The position numbers and the translations under genes were made by a program. A DNA stretch of 16,490 bases from Lachnospiraceae bacterium. GTDB lineage: Bacteria; Bacillota_A; Clostridia; Lachnospirales; Lachnospiraceae. Shown piece by piece: positions 1-7,569 of this stretch. Below the pieces are notes generated by a model, which was not told where the DNA came from, made no database searches, and saw only the letters and a list, made by a program, of their open reading frames with translations. Numbering within the stretch: the stretch's first letter is position 1; each line of letters opens with the position of its first letter. The DNA lies in the NCBI GenBank assembly GCA_016291475.1, contig JAEEXJ010000072.1, positions 1 to 16,490 on the forward strand, written 5' to 3'.

Positions 1-1256
1 ATCTGGAATCAATGGAAATGACTTTTGCAGACAGAGAAGTGGGCGGAGCTTTTGATGAAAACGTCATCAAGAATCTGACACTTATGTCACAAGAAAACGA
101 GAACTTCTCCGGAACATATGGACCGGGCTCCATGCTCGACGGCGGTTATGCATATTCCGGCGGAACCTGGACCATAGGTGCGATTTTTTCCTCCACATCC
201 GGAATCCCTCTTCAGACCAGTGGACTTGCGGATCACAATGACATGAACACCCAGGATGCTTTTTATCCTACGATAACAACTCTGGGGGATATACTTCACG
301 ACGAAGGATACAGACAGATATTCATGATAGGCTCTTCAGCCATTTTCGGGGGAAGACAGCTGTATCTTACCAACCACGGAGAATTCGAATTCAGGGATCT
401 TAACTGGGCAAAGCGTACCGGTCATCTGCCCGGCGGATATTATGTCTGGTGGGGATATGAGGATCAGAAACTTTTCTCCTATGCGAAGGAGACTCTCGAA
501 GAGCTGGGATCAAGCGATGAACCATTTAACTTTACCATGCTTACCGTTGATACACATATGACCGGAGGATATACCTGCGAGCTCTGCGGCAATGAATTCG
601 AAAACAGATACTCCAATGTGTATGCCTGCTCCGACAGACAGGTAAGCGAATTTATCGATTGGATCAAACAGCAGGATTTCTACGAAAATACCACGATCAT
701 CCTTATGGGAGATCATCCCACGATGGATGCGACGTATTGCAGAAACATAGATAATGATTATGTAAGAAGGGTATATACCTGTGTAATGAATGCACCGGTA
801 TCGCCTGTCAGAACATCTTACAGATCGTATTCGACACTGGATATGTTCCCGACTACACTTTCCGCTCTCGGAGTTCAGATCCCCGGGGGAAGACTGGGAC
901 TTGGAACGAGCCTTTATACCAACCAGAGAACTCTTACCGAGGAGCTGGGTTATGCGGCGGTTTCCAGTTCGCTTTCGAGATTTTCTTCATTCCTGGACGA
1001 GCTTGGAGATATCGTACCTACCGACTCTGACGGCAATCAGATCATATACAATGAAGACGGCAGCGTGACTGTTATTGCAGAAGACGGTAGCCGTGTAATA
1101 ATGTATCCCGACGGATCGCAACTTGTGGTCACACCCGACGGGATACAAACAGTGATCTCTGTGGACGGAACTCAGACGGTTCTTCCGGAACTCTATGTGT
1201 TCCCGGAGATCCCTGAAACCGTGAATACTACGGATACGGCGGTTTCACCTGACTGA
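1..1256 (+). CDS. OpgB/LtaS-like phosphoglycerol transferase, C-terminal part (5' partial)
   Basis: The frame is open to the left edge; upstream of the first ATG (12) it still encodes Leu-Glu-Ser, so the window starts inside the gene at the conserved ES-ME metal-binding motif of the alkaline-phosphatase/sulfatase superfamily. Counting from the ATG at 12, residues 50-68 (GGTWTIGAIFSSTSGIPLQ) resemble the catalytic-Thr region of MdoB/OpgB phosphoglycerol transferases, with Thr54 the likely nucleophile. VDTHMTGG (179-186) and MGDHP (232-236) supply further metal ligands. Family members are anchored by N-terminal membrane helices (outside the window) and transfer glycerol phosphate from phosphatidylglycerol to a surface polymer on the outer face. 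OpgB-like is a better fit than LtaS, judged by the TWTIG and SGIPL motifs. Residues 342-390 form an Asp-Gly repeat tail not part of the catalytic domain. The 3' end overlaps the convergent neighbour by 12 bp. The acceptor polymer is unknown. Confidence 0.85.
   Translation, partial: LESMEMTFADREVGGAFDENVIKNLTLMSQENENFSGTYGPGSMLDGGYAYSGGTWTIGAIFSSTSGIPLQTSGLADHNDMNTQDAFYPTITTLGDILHDEGYRQIFMIGSSAIFGGRQLYLTNHGEFEFRDLNWAKRTGHLPGGYYVWWGYEDQKLFSYAKETLEELGSSDEPFNFTMLTVDTHMTGGYTCELCGNEFENRYSNVYACSDRQVSEFIDWIKQQDFYENTTIILMGDHPTMDATYCRNIDNDYVRRVYTCVMNAPVSPVRTSYRSYSTLDMFPTTLSALGVQIPGGRLGLGTSLYTNQRTLTEELGYAAVSSSLSRFSSFLDELGDIVPTDSDGNQIIYNEDGSVTVIAEDGSRVIMYPDGSQLVVTPDGIQTVISVDGTQTVLPELYVFPEIPETVNTTDTAVSPD
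1033..1182 (+). repeat. Coding repeat: Asp-Gly beta-repeat tail
   Basis: At protein level (residues 341-390, counted from the ATG at 12) a 9-10-residue unit recurs five times, each with a D-G turn followed by Ser, Thr or Ile and alternating hydrophobic residues: NEDGSVTV, AEDGSRVI, YPDGSQLV, TPDGIQTV, SVDGTQTV. The pattern resembles the G-box/Tcp10_C-type 'PDG' repeat that forms a single extended beta sheet. The DNA copies have diverged, so this is an old protein repeat, not a fresh tandem duplication. The tail should lie outside the cell. Confidence 0.6.
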
Positions 1257-3152
1257 GCCCTTCATTTTCATCTTGGTCTCATACATCGTTTCATCGGCGC
1301 GCTTGATGCAATCATCGATTGTTTCGGGGGCGCCTTTGTATATGGACATGCCGTATGCGACGGATACCCTTTCTTCGGGAGGGAGAGTATCGTCGTTGAT
1401 CAGATCGTTCATCTCCTCCACAAAATTCCGGAGCTGTTCATCGCGCTGTTCAAAGGCTTTTCCCTCGAGAAGAACAACAAACTCATCTCCGCCTATCCTG
1501 TATACGGGGCTGTTTTTAAATGCTACGCATATAAGGCTGCAGGAGTTTTTAATGTATTCGTCCCCGGCGTAATGTCCGAGCTGATCGTTGATCTTTTTCA
1601 GATTATTTACATCGAACAGAATGATGCCGAAATCCAGAGCTCCCTTTCTCTCCGCTCTCTTACGTATCTCTTCAAGCCTGCTCTCGTAAGCGGTACGGTT
1701 TTTCACATGTGTAAGAGCGTCTACATGGGACAATTCTCTGATGGAATCGTTAATCGCTCTCAGATACATGCCTTTTCTGGCTTTTTCTATCGCTGAATTG
1801 AAGCGCTCTCCGTATTCTCTGATCGCTTTGGATTCAATCCTGTCATAGCAATCGCAGAATACCAGATAGCCTATTCTGAGCTCTCTTTCATGGAGAGGAA
1901 GGAATACATACAGATGTTTATCGTCATCCTCGGATAATCCGGGGATCAGATTATCGGTTCGTACGGAGCGGATATTCTGTACCTTGCCGTTTCTGATAGA
2001 GAAGATGACATCCTGTTTTCCACTGTAAGAATCAGTATCTGTGACGGAAACGCCTGTTACTATCTCCGACCTGTAAGCAGTGGGGTCAAAGAGGATGTGG
2101 AAGTTATCACCTTCAAAACTGTGGTCACCCGAAATGTCTTCGGTAATGGCATGCTTTATATCATTGTATGATTCGCAATCCATGATAATTCTCTCGAGAT
2201 GGAGAGTATGCCATGTCGCAAAGCTTGAAAGCTGATTTTTCTTGAAGGATATGGTTCCGGATCGGATCCTTTGATCTAAGATCTTCTGACTGCTCTGACA
2301 TCCGCAGCTTTCGGCAGGGATGAATTTGCAGGGGATCTGGATCAGCTCGTCAACATGTTTTCCTTCCATGAGGTCAACGATCCTGGCTGCGCAGATACCG
2401 CCGTGCTCATATGAATTCTGATCCACGGAAGCGATGGTGGGATAGAAGACCTGTGATTCGGTAATGTGATCGAATCCGGTTATGAGGACATCCCGGGGGC
2501 ATTTTATTCCGATCTCATCAAGGGCAATCGTGATAACCATAGCAATTTCGTCATTTGCGCAGACGAATGCATCGGGAAGGCCGTTTGCTTTGACTCTTTC
2601 CTTGGCAGCGGACTGCGATATGCTGAGGTCCCAGTTGGTATAGACGATATCTTTATCGGGAAGAGAAAGACCGTTTTTTTCAAGAACTTCTTTTACGGCA
2701 CGGAGTCTGTCATTGGAGTCTGAGTTATCTGCGGCACCGGCCAGGAACACGATCCTTTTGACACCGTGCTCTTTGATGAGGTGCTCCGTCAAAACGCGGG
2801 AACCTGCCATATTGTCAGTGACTATGCTGGGAATACCTTCGAGAATGCGGCCGTGACTTAAAACGGGGACGCCTGCTTTGCGGCAGCGCTCCACGATATC
2901 TTCGGCCACTCCGGGGAAATCAATGAGATTGGTAATGATAACGACACCGTCGAATTTGGAAATATCGGGAAGTTTGAATATATTAAGCTCGCCGTGCCTG
3001 CTGTTTTCGGTTTCACCGTAGGTTGCATAGCACAGGAACAGATACATGTCTGCATCATAATTTTTTAACTCGTCCCGCATTCCTTCCATGAAGTGGAAGA
3101 GGATATCCGAAGCCCATCCGGTCGCGAAGACGGCTATTTTTTTTCTCCCCAT
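1245..3152 (-). CDS. Cytoplasmic LacI-type sensor domain fused to a GGDEF diguanylate cyclase
   Basis: 635 aa with no signal peptide or membrane helix. Residues 4-280 match the periplasmic-binding-protein fold of LacI/GalR sensors (for example VCANDEIAMVI at 197-207 and DVLITGFDHI at 221-230), but no N-terminal HTH precedes it: the protein starts directly at the first beta strand. A middle region (about 300-440) of unclear, perhaps GAF-like, fold leads via a helical linker (441-475) to a GGDEF domain (476-635). That domain has an intact GGDEF at 554-558 and metal ligand Asp514 in FDVNNLKKIND, so it should make c-di-GMP. The RxxD inhibitory I-site is absent: residues 545-548 read FKNS. A sugar or similar small ligand may set cyclase activity. 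Start: ATG with GGGGGAG about 7 nt upstream and an extended -10 further upstream. Its 3' end overlaps the convergent transferase gene. Confidence 0.9.
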   Translation of the reverse strand: MGRKKIAVFATGWASDILFHFMEGMRDELKNYDADMYLFLCYATYGETENSRHGELNIFKLPDISKFDGVVIITNLIDFPGVAEDIVERCRKAGVPVLSHGRILEGIPSIVTDNMAGSRVLTEHLIKEHGVKRIVFLAGAADNSDSNDRLRAVKEVLEKNGLSLPDKDIVYTNWDLSISQSAAKERVKANGLPDAFVCANDEIAMVITIALDEIGIKCPRDVLITGFDHITESQVFYPTIASVDQNSYEHGGICAARIVDLMEGKHVDELIQIPCKFIPAESCGCQSSQKILDQRIRSGTISFKKNQLSSFATWHTLHLERIIMDCESYNDIKHAITEDISGDHSFEGDNFHILFDPTAYRSEIVTGVSVTDTDSYSGKQDVIFSIRNGKVQNIRSVRTDNLIPGLSEDDDKHLYVFLPLHERELRIGYLVFCDCYDRIESKAIREYGERFNSAIEKARKGMYLRAINDSIRELSHVDALTHVKNRTAYESRLEEIRKRAERKGALDFGIILFDVNNLKKINDQLGHYAGDEYIKNSCSLICVAFKNSPVYRIGGDEFVVLLEGKAFEQRDEQLRNFVEEMNDLINDDTLPPEERVSVAYGMSIYKGAPETIDDCIKRADETMYETKMKMKGSVR

Positions 3153-3190
3153 AGTTCAACTCCCCCGAGTCTGAGCGGTTTACGCAATTA

Positions 3191-3199
3191 ATTATATCA
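3191..3199 (-). promoter_or_regulatory. Extended -10 promoter for the sensor-GGDEF gene
   Basis: On the minus strand the sequence reads TGATATAAT, a perfect TATAAT with the TGn extension. It lies about 39 nt upstream of the ATG, giving a short leader of about 30 nt. I see no good -35 hexamer, which fits an extended -10 promoter. Confidence 0.55.
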
Positions 3200-3321
3200 A
3201 AAACATTTAATAACAGGTAGTTTTTTGTTGATAATTAAGCGATTTTTAAACATTAAAACGACCATTATGTAAAAGTTGAACAAATCTGATTTTTCACTTT
3301 TCGGACAATGGGTTTCAAGGA

Positions 3322-3327
3322 TATAAT
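3322..3327 (+). promoter_or_regulatory. Candidate -10 element for the AEC transporter gene
   Basis: A perfect TATAAT lies 48 nt before the ATG, which would give a leader of about 40 nt. No convincing -35 is seen at 16-18 nt spacing, so the call is moderate. The remainder of the 222-bp divergent region is AT-rich and shows no other clear element. Confidence 0.4.
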
Positions 3328-3374
3328 CAGAACTGTCCGTTTCAAACAGATGAAAGAAAGCGACGGGGATAAAA

Positions 3375-4286
3375 ATGGGAGCGTTTGTAGTTTTAAGACA
3401 GATGTCGATGATCGCAATCCTGGTGATCATAGGCATAGGACTTGAAAAAAAGAAAGTACTTAATGAGCAGGGGACTAAGGTCATATCCAAGCTGGTTGTG
3501 GATATATGTAATCCGGTTCTGATAGTATCAACGATACTGTCGGGAAACATCACGGTTACCCACAGGGAATTTTTGAACGGAGTCGGAGTCGGTGCCGTGA
3601 TATATGCGGTGTTTATCCTGACAGGCACCGTGCTTCCCGCTCTGATACGTATACCTAAGGATGAGAGAAAGTTCTATTCACTCATGTCCATTTACGGGAA
3701 TGTGGGCTTTCTGGGAATTCCCGTGGCAAAGGCGATCCTTTCGGAAAACGCCATGATCTATGTCATAATCTGCAATGTTTTCTATTGCCTGCTTTTCTAT
3801 ACACACGGGATCATCACTCTTTCTTCCGGCAAAGAGAAGATGGATATAAAGAAGATATTCAGTCCCGGAGTCATAATGAGTATTCTGGCTCTCCTTATCT
3901 TCTGGTTTGATCTGGAGGTTCCCGAAGTCCTGGCCAAGACCGTCGAATATATCGGCAGTCCTACGGTATTTTTATCAATGGTACTTCTGGGAGCATCCGT
4001 TGCAAGAAGCAACTTTATCAGGGATATGAAGGATGCTAAGCTCTGGATCTTTATTCTCATAAGACTTGTGGTTGTTCCCGCACTTGCCGTAATAGTTCTT
4101 CGCAGCTTCGGAGCTGCGGATGAGATGGTAAGAACTTTCTGCCTTATGTGTGCGGTTCCCGTAGGAAATCTTCCGATGATCCAGGCTGAGAAGATCGGGG
4201 AGAGGACGGATATTCTGTCCAGGGGCATCATAGTCACGACGGTATTTTCATTCTTATCAATTACGGCTTTTATGAGTCTTATTTAA
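3375..4286 (+). CDS. AEC family (auxin efflux carrier-type) transporter
   Basis: 303 aa, the usual length for bacterial AEC permeases, with about ten hydrophobic segments in two five-helix halves split by a charged loop (151-163). Family signatures visible are DICNPVLI (43-50) in helix 2, NVGFLGIPVAKA (109-120) in the first half, and CAVPVGNLPMIQAEK (259-273) in the second half; the last two resemble the paired crossover helices of the bile-acid:sodium symporter fold. AEC proteins move small organic anions (malate, malonate and similar) or efflux related compounds; the substrate cannot be read here. Start ATG follows a short GGGG-containing ribosome site. It is divergent from the sensor-GGDEF gene and appears to be monocistronic, ending 12 bp before the large inverted repeat. 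Confidence 0.88.
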   Translation: MGAFVVLRQMSMIAILVIIGIGLEKKKVLNEQGTKVISKLVVDICNPVLIVSTILSGNITVTHREFLNGVGVGAVIYAVFILTGTVLPALIRIPKDERKFYSLMSIYGNVGFLGIPVAKAILSENAMIYVIICNVFYCLLFYTHGIITLSSGKEKMDIKKIFSPGVIMSILALLIFWFDLEVPEVLAKTVEYIGSPTVFLSMVLLGASVARSNFIRDMKDAKLWIFILIRLVVVPALAVIVLRSFGAADEMVRTFCLMCAVPVGNLPMIQAEKIGERTDILSRGIIVTTVFSFLSITAFMSLI

Positions 4287-4291
4287 GCATA

Positions 4292-4371
4292 TAAAAAGTG
4301 TGAAACAGGGGGACGGTTCTGCCGTTCCACAAGTATTTTGTGGAACGGCAGAACCGTCCCCCTGTTTCACA
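4292..4371 (-). terminator. Intrinsic terminator formed by the palindrome, for the leftward gene
   Basis: Read on the minus strand, the 34-bp hairpin is followed immediately by C-TTTTT-AT (T run at 4297-4293). This is the layout of a Rho-independent terminator for the gene ending at 4372. On the plus strand the hairpin is followed by ATCAGTTTAA with no U tract, so termination of the AEC gene from the other side would be weaker, though the stem is very stable. Confidence 0.65.
4299..4371. repeat. Perfect 34-bp inverted repeat (REP/MITE-like palindrome)
   Basis: Left arm 4299-4332 and right arm 4338-4371 are exact reverse complements over 34 bp, with a 5-nt loop GTATT. The outer part of each arm carries TGAAACAGGGGGACGGTTCT, which I recognise as a motif recurring as a dispersed palindromic repeat in many bacterial genomes, often linked to REP-associated (Y1/RAYT) transposases; that link is from memory, not shown here. 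The element fills almost the whole space between two convergent genes, and its right edge touches the stop codon of the leftward gene at 4372-4374. Confidence 0.9.
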
Positions 4372-5988
4372 TCAGTTTAAAGGAAGGCAGAATTCGTCGG
4401 ATCTGTAAAGATTGAATCCGTTTACCTGACCGAGGAATTCATAATGTGATGCGACTTCACTTCCGAATACTTCCGTCAGGTCGTCGTAATATTGGGATAC
4501 TATTATGGATGTGTCTCCGTAGTACGACCTTTCGCCGGTCGTAGTGTACCAGTCATGGGATATAAAGATACCGTCGACCGAGTTGTAGTTAGAGAACTGT
4601 ACATCCCTTAAGAGAACTCTGCATATTTCTTCAACTTCCGAATTATCCAATATTATCACGTTATCTACGTTCTGTTCTCTTATATAATCACAGATTCCGT
4701 AACAAAATCCGAAATAGTCCTTGGTAACCTGACAGGTATCAACATATTTTTTGGAAGAATACCATGTAAAACAGGTAAATGCCGCCAGTAGGATGGCTAT
4801 GCGGATGCCGGTGTCTTTGCGGAGGTTCGTTGTGAGCCTTGAGATCCATATTCCCGCAAGGATTATCATGCACATAAGCTCTACAAGATAGTACCTTCCC
4901 TCGTCATAGGAGCACAGAAGGTGTATGACCACATTTACGATGATCACGGCGGTCATATATCCTGTGGCAACATGTGCATTGTCGCCGGAAGGATTGTTTT
5001 CTTTACCGCCGAAGAATACGATCACAAAATGGCATGCACAGACCAGGAGGAATATTGCCAGTGCAAACCTGAAGATACAGCCTACTCCCTCAAAGGAAAC
5101 TATGGGGTATATATTCAGATATTTGGACGGGAGAGCATTCAGAAGATTGAAGTAGTTACCGAGATTCAGAAACATTCTGGGACCGAATTCTTCCGAGTAG
5201 GTAAGAGTTGCATTCATGCCGCTGGAGCTGATCCCGAAGTGCTGGTGAATGGCAAATCCTATGAGGCTTATCAAAATGCCGGCTGAAAGGAGCAGGGTTC
5301 TGAAAAGAGTGATGGCTCCCGCGTTCTTCTTCCTGAAAGCATAATTGACGTAGTAGGCTCCTGCAATGGGAAGGATTCCAGTGATAAGAGGGAAGAGGCC
5401 GCTGGAGAATCCGCTGAGAAATGCAAGGAAAAGCCATATTGCGGACAGGGCATAATCTCTTTTTTTGTTTTTGTCCGGGAATGTGATGATGAGTATCGCA
5501 AGAAGCGGGATCAGGACTTTGATGGAGTACTGGGCTCCTCTTACGAACATCATGTTCATGTATTCAAGCATGCCGAAATTGTACGGAATGTAGATAAGGC
5601 AGCAGATGAAAAGGGCAATTTCCGAGCGTATACCACAGTTTTTGAATATGCCCATCAGTACATACAGGAGCACGAACATAAATATAATGTTGGAAAGTGC
5701 AAAAGAAAAGAAGAGCTTTTTCGTAATCGCATAGAAGGGGAGCGCAAGGAGCATGGCCGAGTCTATCTCGTGAGTGGTCATATAGCTCCAGTCGGGGATG
5801 AGGAGTTTGCCCGTTCTTACGATCTCCATGGCATGGGTCATGAGCTTGGCGGCATCCTGATCCATTACGCCAAATGTGTGAACGAGGTTATACCTGATCA
5901 GATAAAGGAATTCAACGGCCAGAATGACCAGAAAGACCACTGAAACGGGTTTACTTAACAGACCTTTGATTTTTTCCTTAAAAACCAT
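4372..5988 (-). CDS. Multi-pass membrane protein, GT-C glycosyltransferase-like, function unassigned
   Basis: 538 aa with about eleven predicted membrane segments (first at 15-33, last near 394-410) and a soluble C-terminal domain of about 128 aa. The first long loop after helix 1 carries acidic residues in DQD (43-45) and HEID (73-76), and a late loop has DEGRYYL (362-368). An acidic first loop and an Arg-Tyr-Tyr loop near the last helices are the layout of GT-C-fold enzymes such as PMT/ArnT-type transferases that use lipid-linked sugars. Similarity to a named family is too weak for a firm call; a polymer flippase-like or uncharacterised membrane protein remains possible. Start ATG has GAGGTGG just upstream. 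It is divergent from the MBOAT gene, so a joint role in surface polymer decoration is plausible but inferred. Confidence 0.7.
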   Translation of the reverse strand: MVFKEKIKGLLSKPVSVVFLVILAVEFLYLIRYNLVHTFGVMDQDAAKLMTHAMEIVRTGKLLIPDWSYMTTHEIDSAMLLALPFYAITKKLFFSFALSNIIFMFVLLYVLMGIFKNCGIRSEIALFICCLIYIPYNFGMLEYMNMMFVRGAQYSIKVLIPLLAILIITFPDKNKKRDYALSAIWLFLAFLSGFSSGLFPLITGILPIAGAYYVNYAFRKKNAGAITLFRTLLLSAGILISLIGFAIHQHFGISSSGMNATLTYSEEFGPRMFLNLGNYFNLLNALPSKYLNIYPIVSFEGVGCIFRFALAIFLLVCACHFVIVFFGGKENNPSGDNAHVATGYMTAVIIVNVVIHLLCSYDEGRYYLVELMCMIILAGIWISRLTTNLRKDTGIRIAILLAAFTCFTWYSSKKYVDTCQVTKDYFGFCYGICDYIREQNVDNVIILDNSEVEEICRVLLRDVQFSNYNSVDGIFISHDWYTTTGERSYYGDTSIIVSQYYDDLTEVFGSEVASHYEFLGQVNGFNLYRSDEFCLPLN

Positions 5989-6024
5989 CTCTCCACCTCA
6001 TGAATCCGTGCTTTACAACAACTA

Positions 6025-6052
6025 AATATATCATAAACCCGCACCTTGTGAA
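6025..6052 (-). promoter_or_regulatory. Promoter of the leftward GT-C-like gene
   Basis: On the minus strand: -35 TTCACA (5 of 6 to consensus, 6047-6052), 16-nt spacer, -10 TATATT (5 of 6, 6025-6030) with a TGn extension (6031-6033). The predicted leader is about 30 nt to the ATG at 5988. Confidence 0.6.
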
Positions 6053-6065
6053 ACACCGCTTTTCC

Positions 6066-6094
6066 TTGCCCGAAGGGGTCTCATATTCTATAAT
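6066..6094 (+). promoter_or_regulatory. Promoter of the MBOAT operon
   Basis: -35 TTGCCC (4 of 6, 6066-6071), 17-nt spacer, -10 TATAAT (6 of 6, 6089-6094). It is back-to-back with the leftward promoter; the two -35 boxes are 13 bp apart. The leader to the GTG start at 6143 would be about 40 nt. Confidence 0.65.
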
Positions 6095-6142
6095 GTAAAT
6101 TGATTTTTTATCTTGTTCTGACAGCGAAGGAACTATAAATAA

Positions 6143-7555
6143 GTGGGATTTTTAACGATAAAATTCATATTCTTCATGCCGGTTGTTCTGGTACTTTATT
6201 TTGCCGCAAGGAAGAGCGGTAAAAACGAACTGGCAAAAGGAATTCTCGTTGCCGCATCGATGGTGTTTTTTGCGTTATACGGGCTGCCTTCTTTTCTGAT
6301 ACTTGTAGCATCCTGTGCGTTTAATTATCTGTATTCGGCATTTCTTGGTAAAAACAAAAAGCCGCTGCTTCTTGGCGCAGGCATTACGGTGAATGTTCTT
6401 CCGCTTCTGATATTCAAGTATCTGAATTTCTTCGGAGAGAATTTTGCGAAGATTGCGGGCCATGAATATACACCTGTATCACTGATCCTTCCGGTGGCTA
6501 TCAGCTACTACACATTTCAGATGATCACCTGGTGTGTGGATTCGTATCGCGGAGAGACCAAAGGCATTCCGGTTCTTGATTACCTGACATATATCTGGTT
6601 TTTCCCCAGAATGGTTATGGGCCCTATCACAAGACATGATGAGTTCATTCCTCAGATCAACGATCCGGCAAATTTTACGCCCGATCCCGAAAATATCGCT
6701 ACCGGATTTGTATGGTTTACGGTGGGTATGAGTAAGAAGCTTCTTCTTGCCACAAGGTTTTCGGGTGCATCGCTCTACGGCCTCGGACTCGGAAGCGGTC
6801 TCGGACTTGCGGAGAGTTGGCTTTGTACGATCGCTTATACATTCGAGATATATCTGGATTTCTCCGGATACTGCGATATGGCAGCAGGCGTATCGAAGAT
6901 GCTGAATCTCGATATCCCCAAGAACTTCAACTCTCCCTATAAGGCGGAATCCATCGCAGATTTCTGGAAGAGGTGGCATATCTCTCTTACCTCGTTCCTC
7001 AGAAAATATATCTACTTTCCTCTTGGCGGAAACCGTAAGGGAAGAGTAAGAACATATATAAACATGATGATCATCTTCATCATAAGCGGTTTCTGGCACG
7101 GGGCAAACTGGACCTTCATAATCTGGGGTGCTCTTCACGGAATCCTTATGGTGATCGAAAGGCTTGCATGGGACAAGCTTAAGAAGATCCCGAAGTTTAT
7201 CAGAGTCGCATTTACTTTTGCACTGGTCAATATCGGATGGGTGTTTTTCGCATCACCCAATCTTACGATGGCGACAGATGTCATAAAGGAGATGTTCAAG
7301 GCTGATAACATAATGCCGGCAGTTCAGTTCTATGACACATTTGATATGGGAACGATACCTTTTATAAGGTACCATTTAAATATTGCGATCCCTCTTTTCT
7401 ATGTGGTAACTTACGTCTGCCTGCTATGCACTAAAAATATTTATGAAAAGAAATATAAGCCCAATTTAAGGACTGCTCTTGTCTGCGGCGTACTGTTCGT
7501 ATGGTCGTTCCTGTATGCAAACAGCGTATCGAGCTTTATATATTTCCAATTCTGA
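6143..7555 (+). CDS. MBOAT O-acyltransferase, AlgI/DltB type
   Basis: 470 aa, normal for AlgI-like MBOAT proteins, with about eleven hydrophobic segments. Signatures: FPRMVMGPITRHDEF (154-168), YLDFSGYCDMAAG (237-249), FWKRWHISLTSFLRKYIYFP (274-293) and FWHGANWTFIIWGALHG (317-333). His279 and His319 match the two conserved histidines of the family, His319 being the usual catalytic one. Such enzymes pass an acyl group across the membrane to an extracellular polymer. The GTG start at 6143 is preferred: AAGGAA lies 10 nt upstream, and the next ATG (6176) would delete the first membrane helix start. The SGNH-like gene begins 14 nt after the stop, the usual partner arrangement (AlgI with AlgJ/X, DltB with DltD). 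No dltA or dltC is present nearby, so D-alanylation is less likely than acetylation or another acylation. Confidence 0.92.
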   Translation: MGFLTIKFIFFMPVVLVLYFAARKSGKNELAKGILVAASMVFFALYGLPSFLILVASCAFNYLYSAFLGKNKKPLLLGAGITVNVLPLLIFKYLNFFGENFAKIAGHEYTPVSLILPVAISYYTFQMITWCVDSYRGETKGIPVLDYLTYIWFFPRMVMGPITRHDEFIPQINDPANFTPDPENIATGFVWFTVGMSKKLLLATRFSGASLYGLGLGSGLGLAESWLCTIAYTFEIYLDFSGYCDMAAGVSKMLNLDIPKNFNSPYKAESIADFWKRWHISLTSFLRKYIYFPLGGNRKGRVRTYINMMIIFIISGFWHGANWTFIIWGALHGILMVIERLAWDKLKKIPKFIRVAFTFALVNIGWVFFASPNLTMATDVIKEMFKADNIMPAVQFYDTFDMGTIPFIRYHLNIAIPLFYVVTYVCLLCTKNIYEKKYKPNLRTALVCGVLFVWSFLYANSVSSFIYFQF

Positions 7556-7569
7556 TGTTCGGAGAATAA

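Noticed and set aside
3197..3628. 143-codon minus-strand frame across the divergent promoter region
   Set aside because: It runs antisense through the start of the AEC gene and over both predicted promoters; no ribosome site.
4299..4371. Palindrome as a CRISPR repeat or phage attachment site
   Set aside because: There is a single copy, no spacer array, no cas gene, no integrase and no tRNA nearby.
6479..7138. 219-codon open frame on the minus strand
   Set aside because: It is antisense to the conserved MBOAT catalytic region, and its product is Cys/His/Arg-rich with no domain or start signal.
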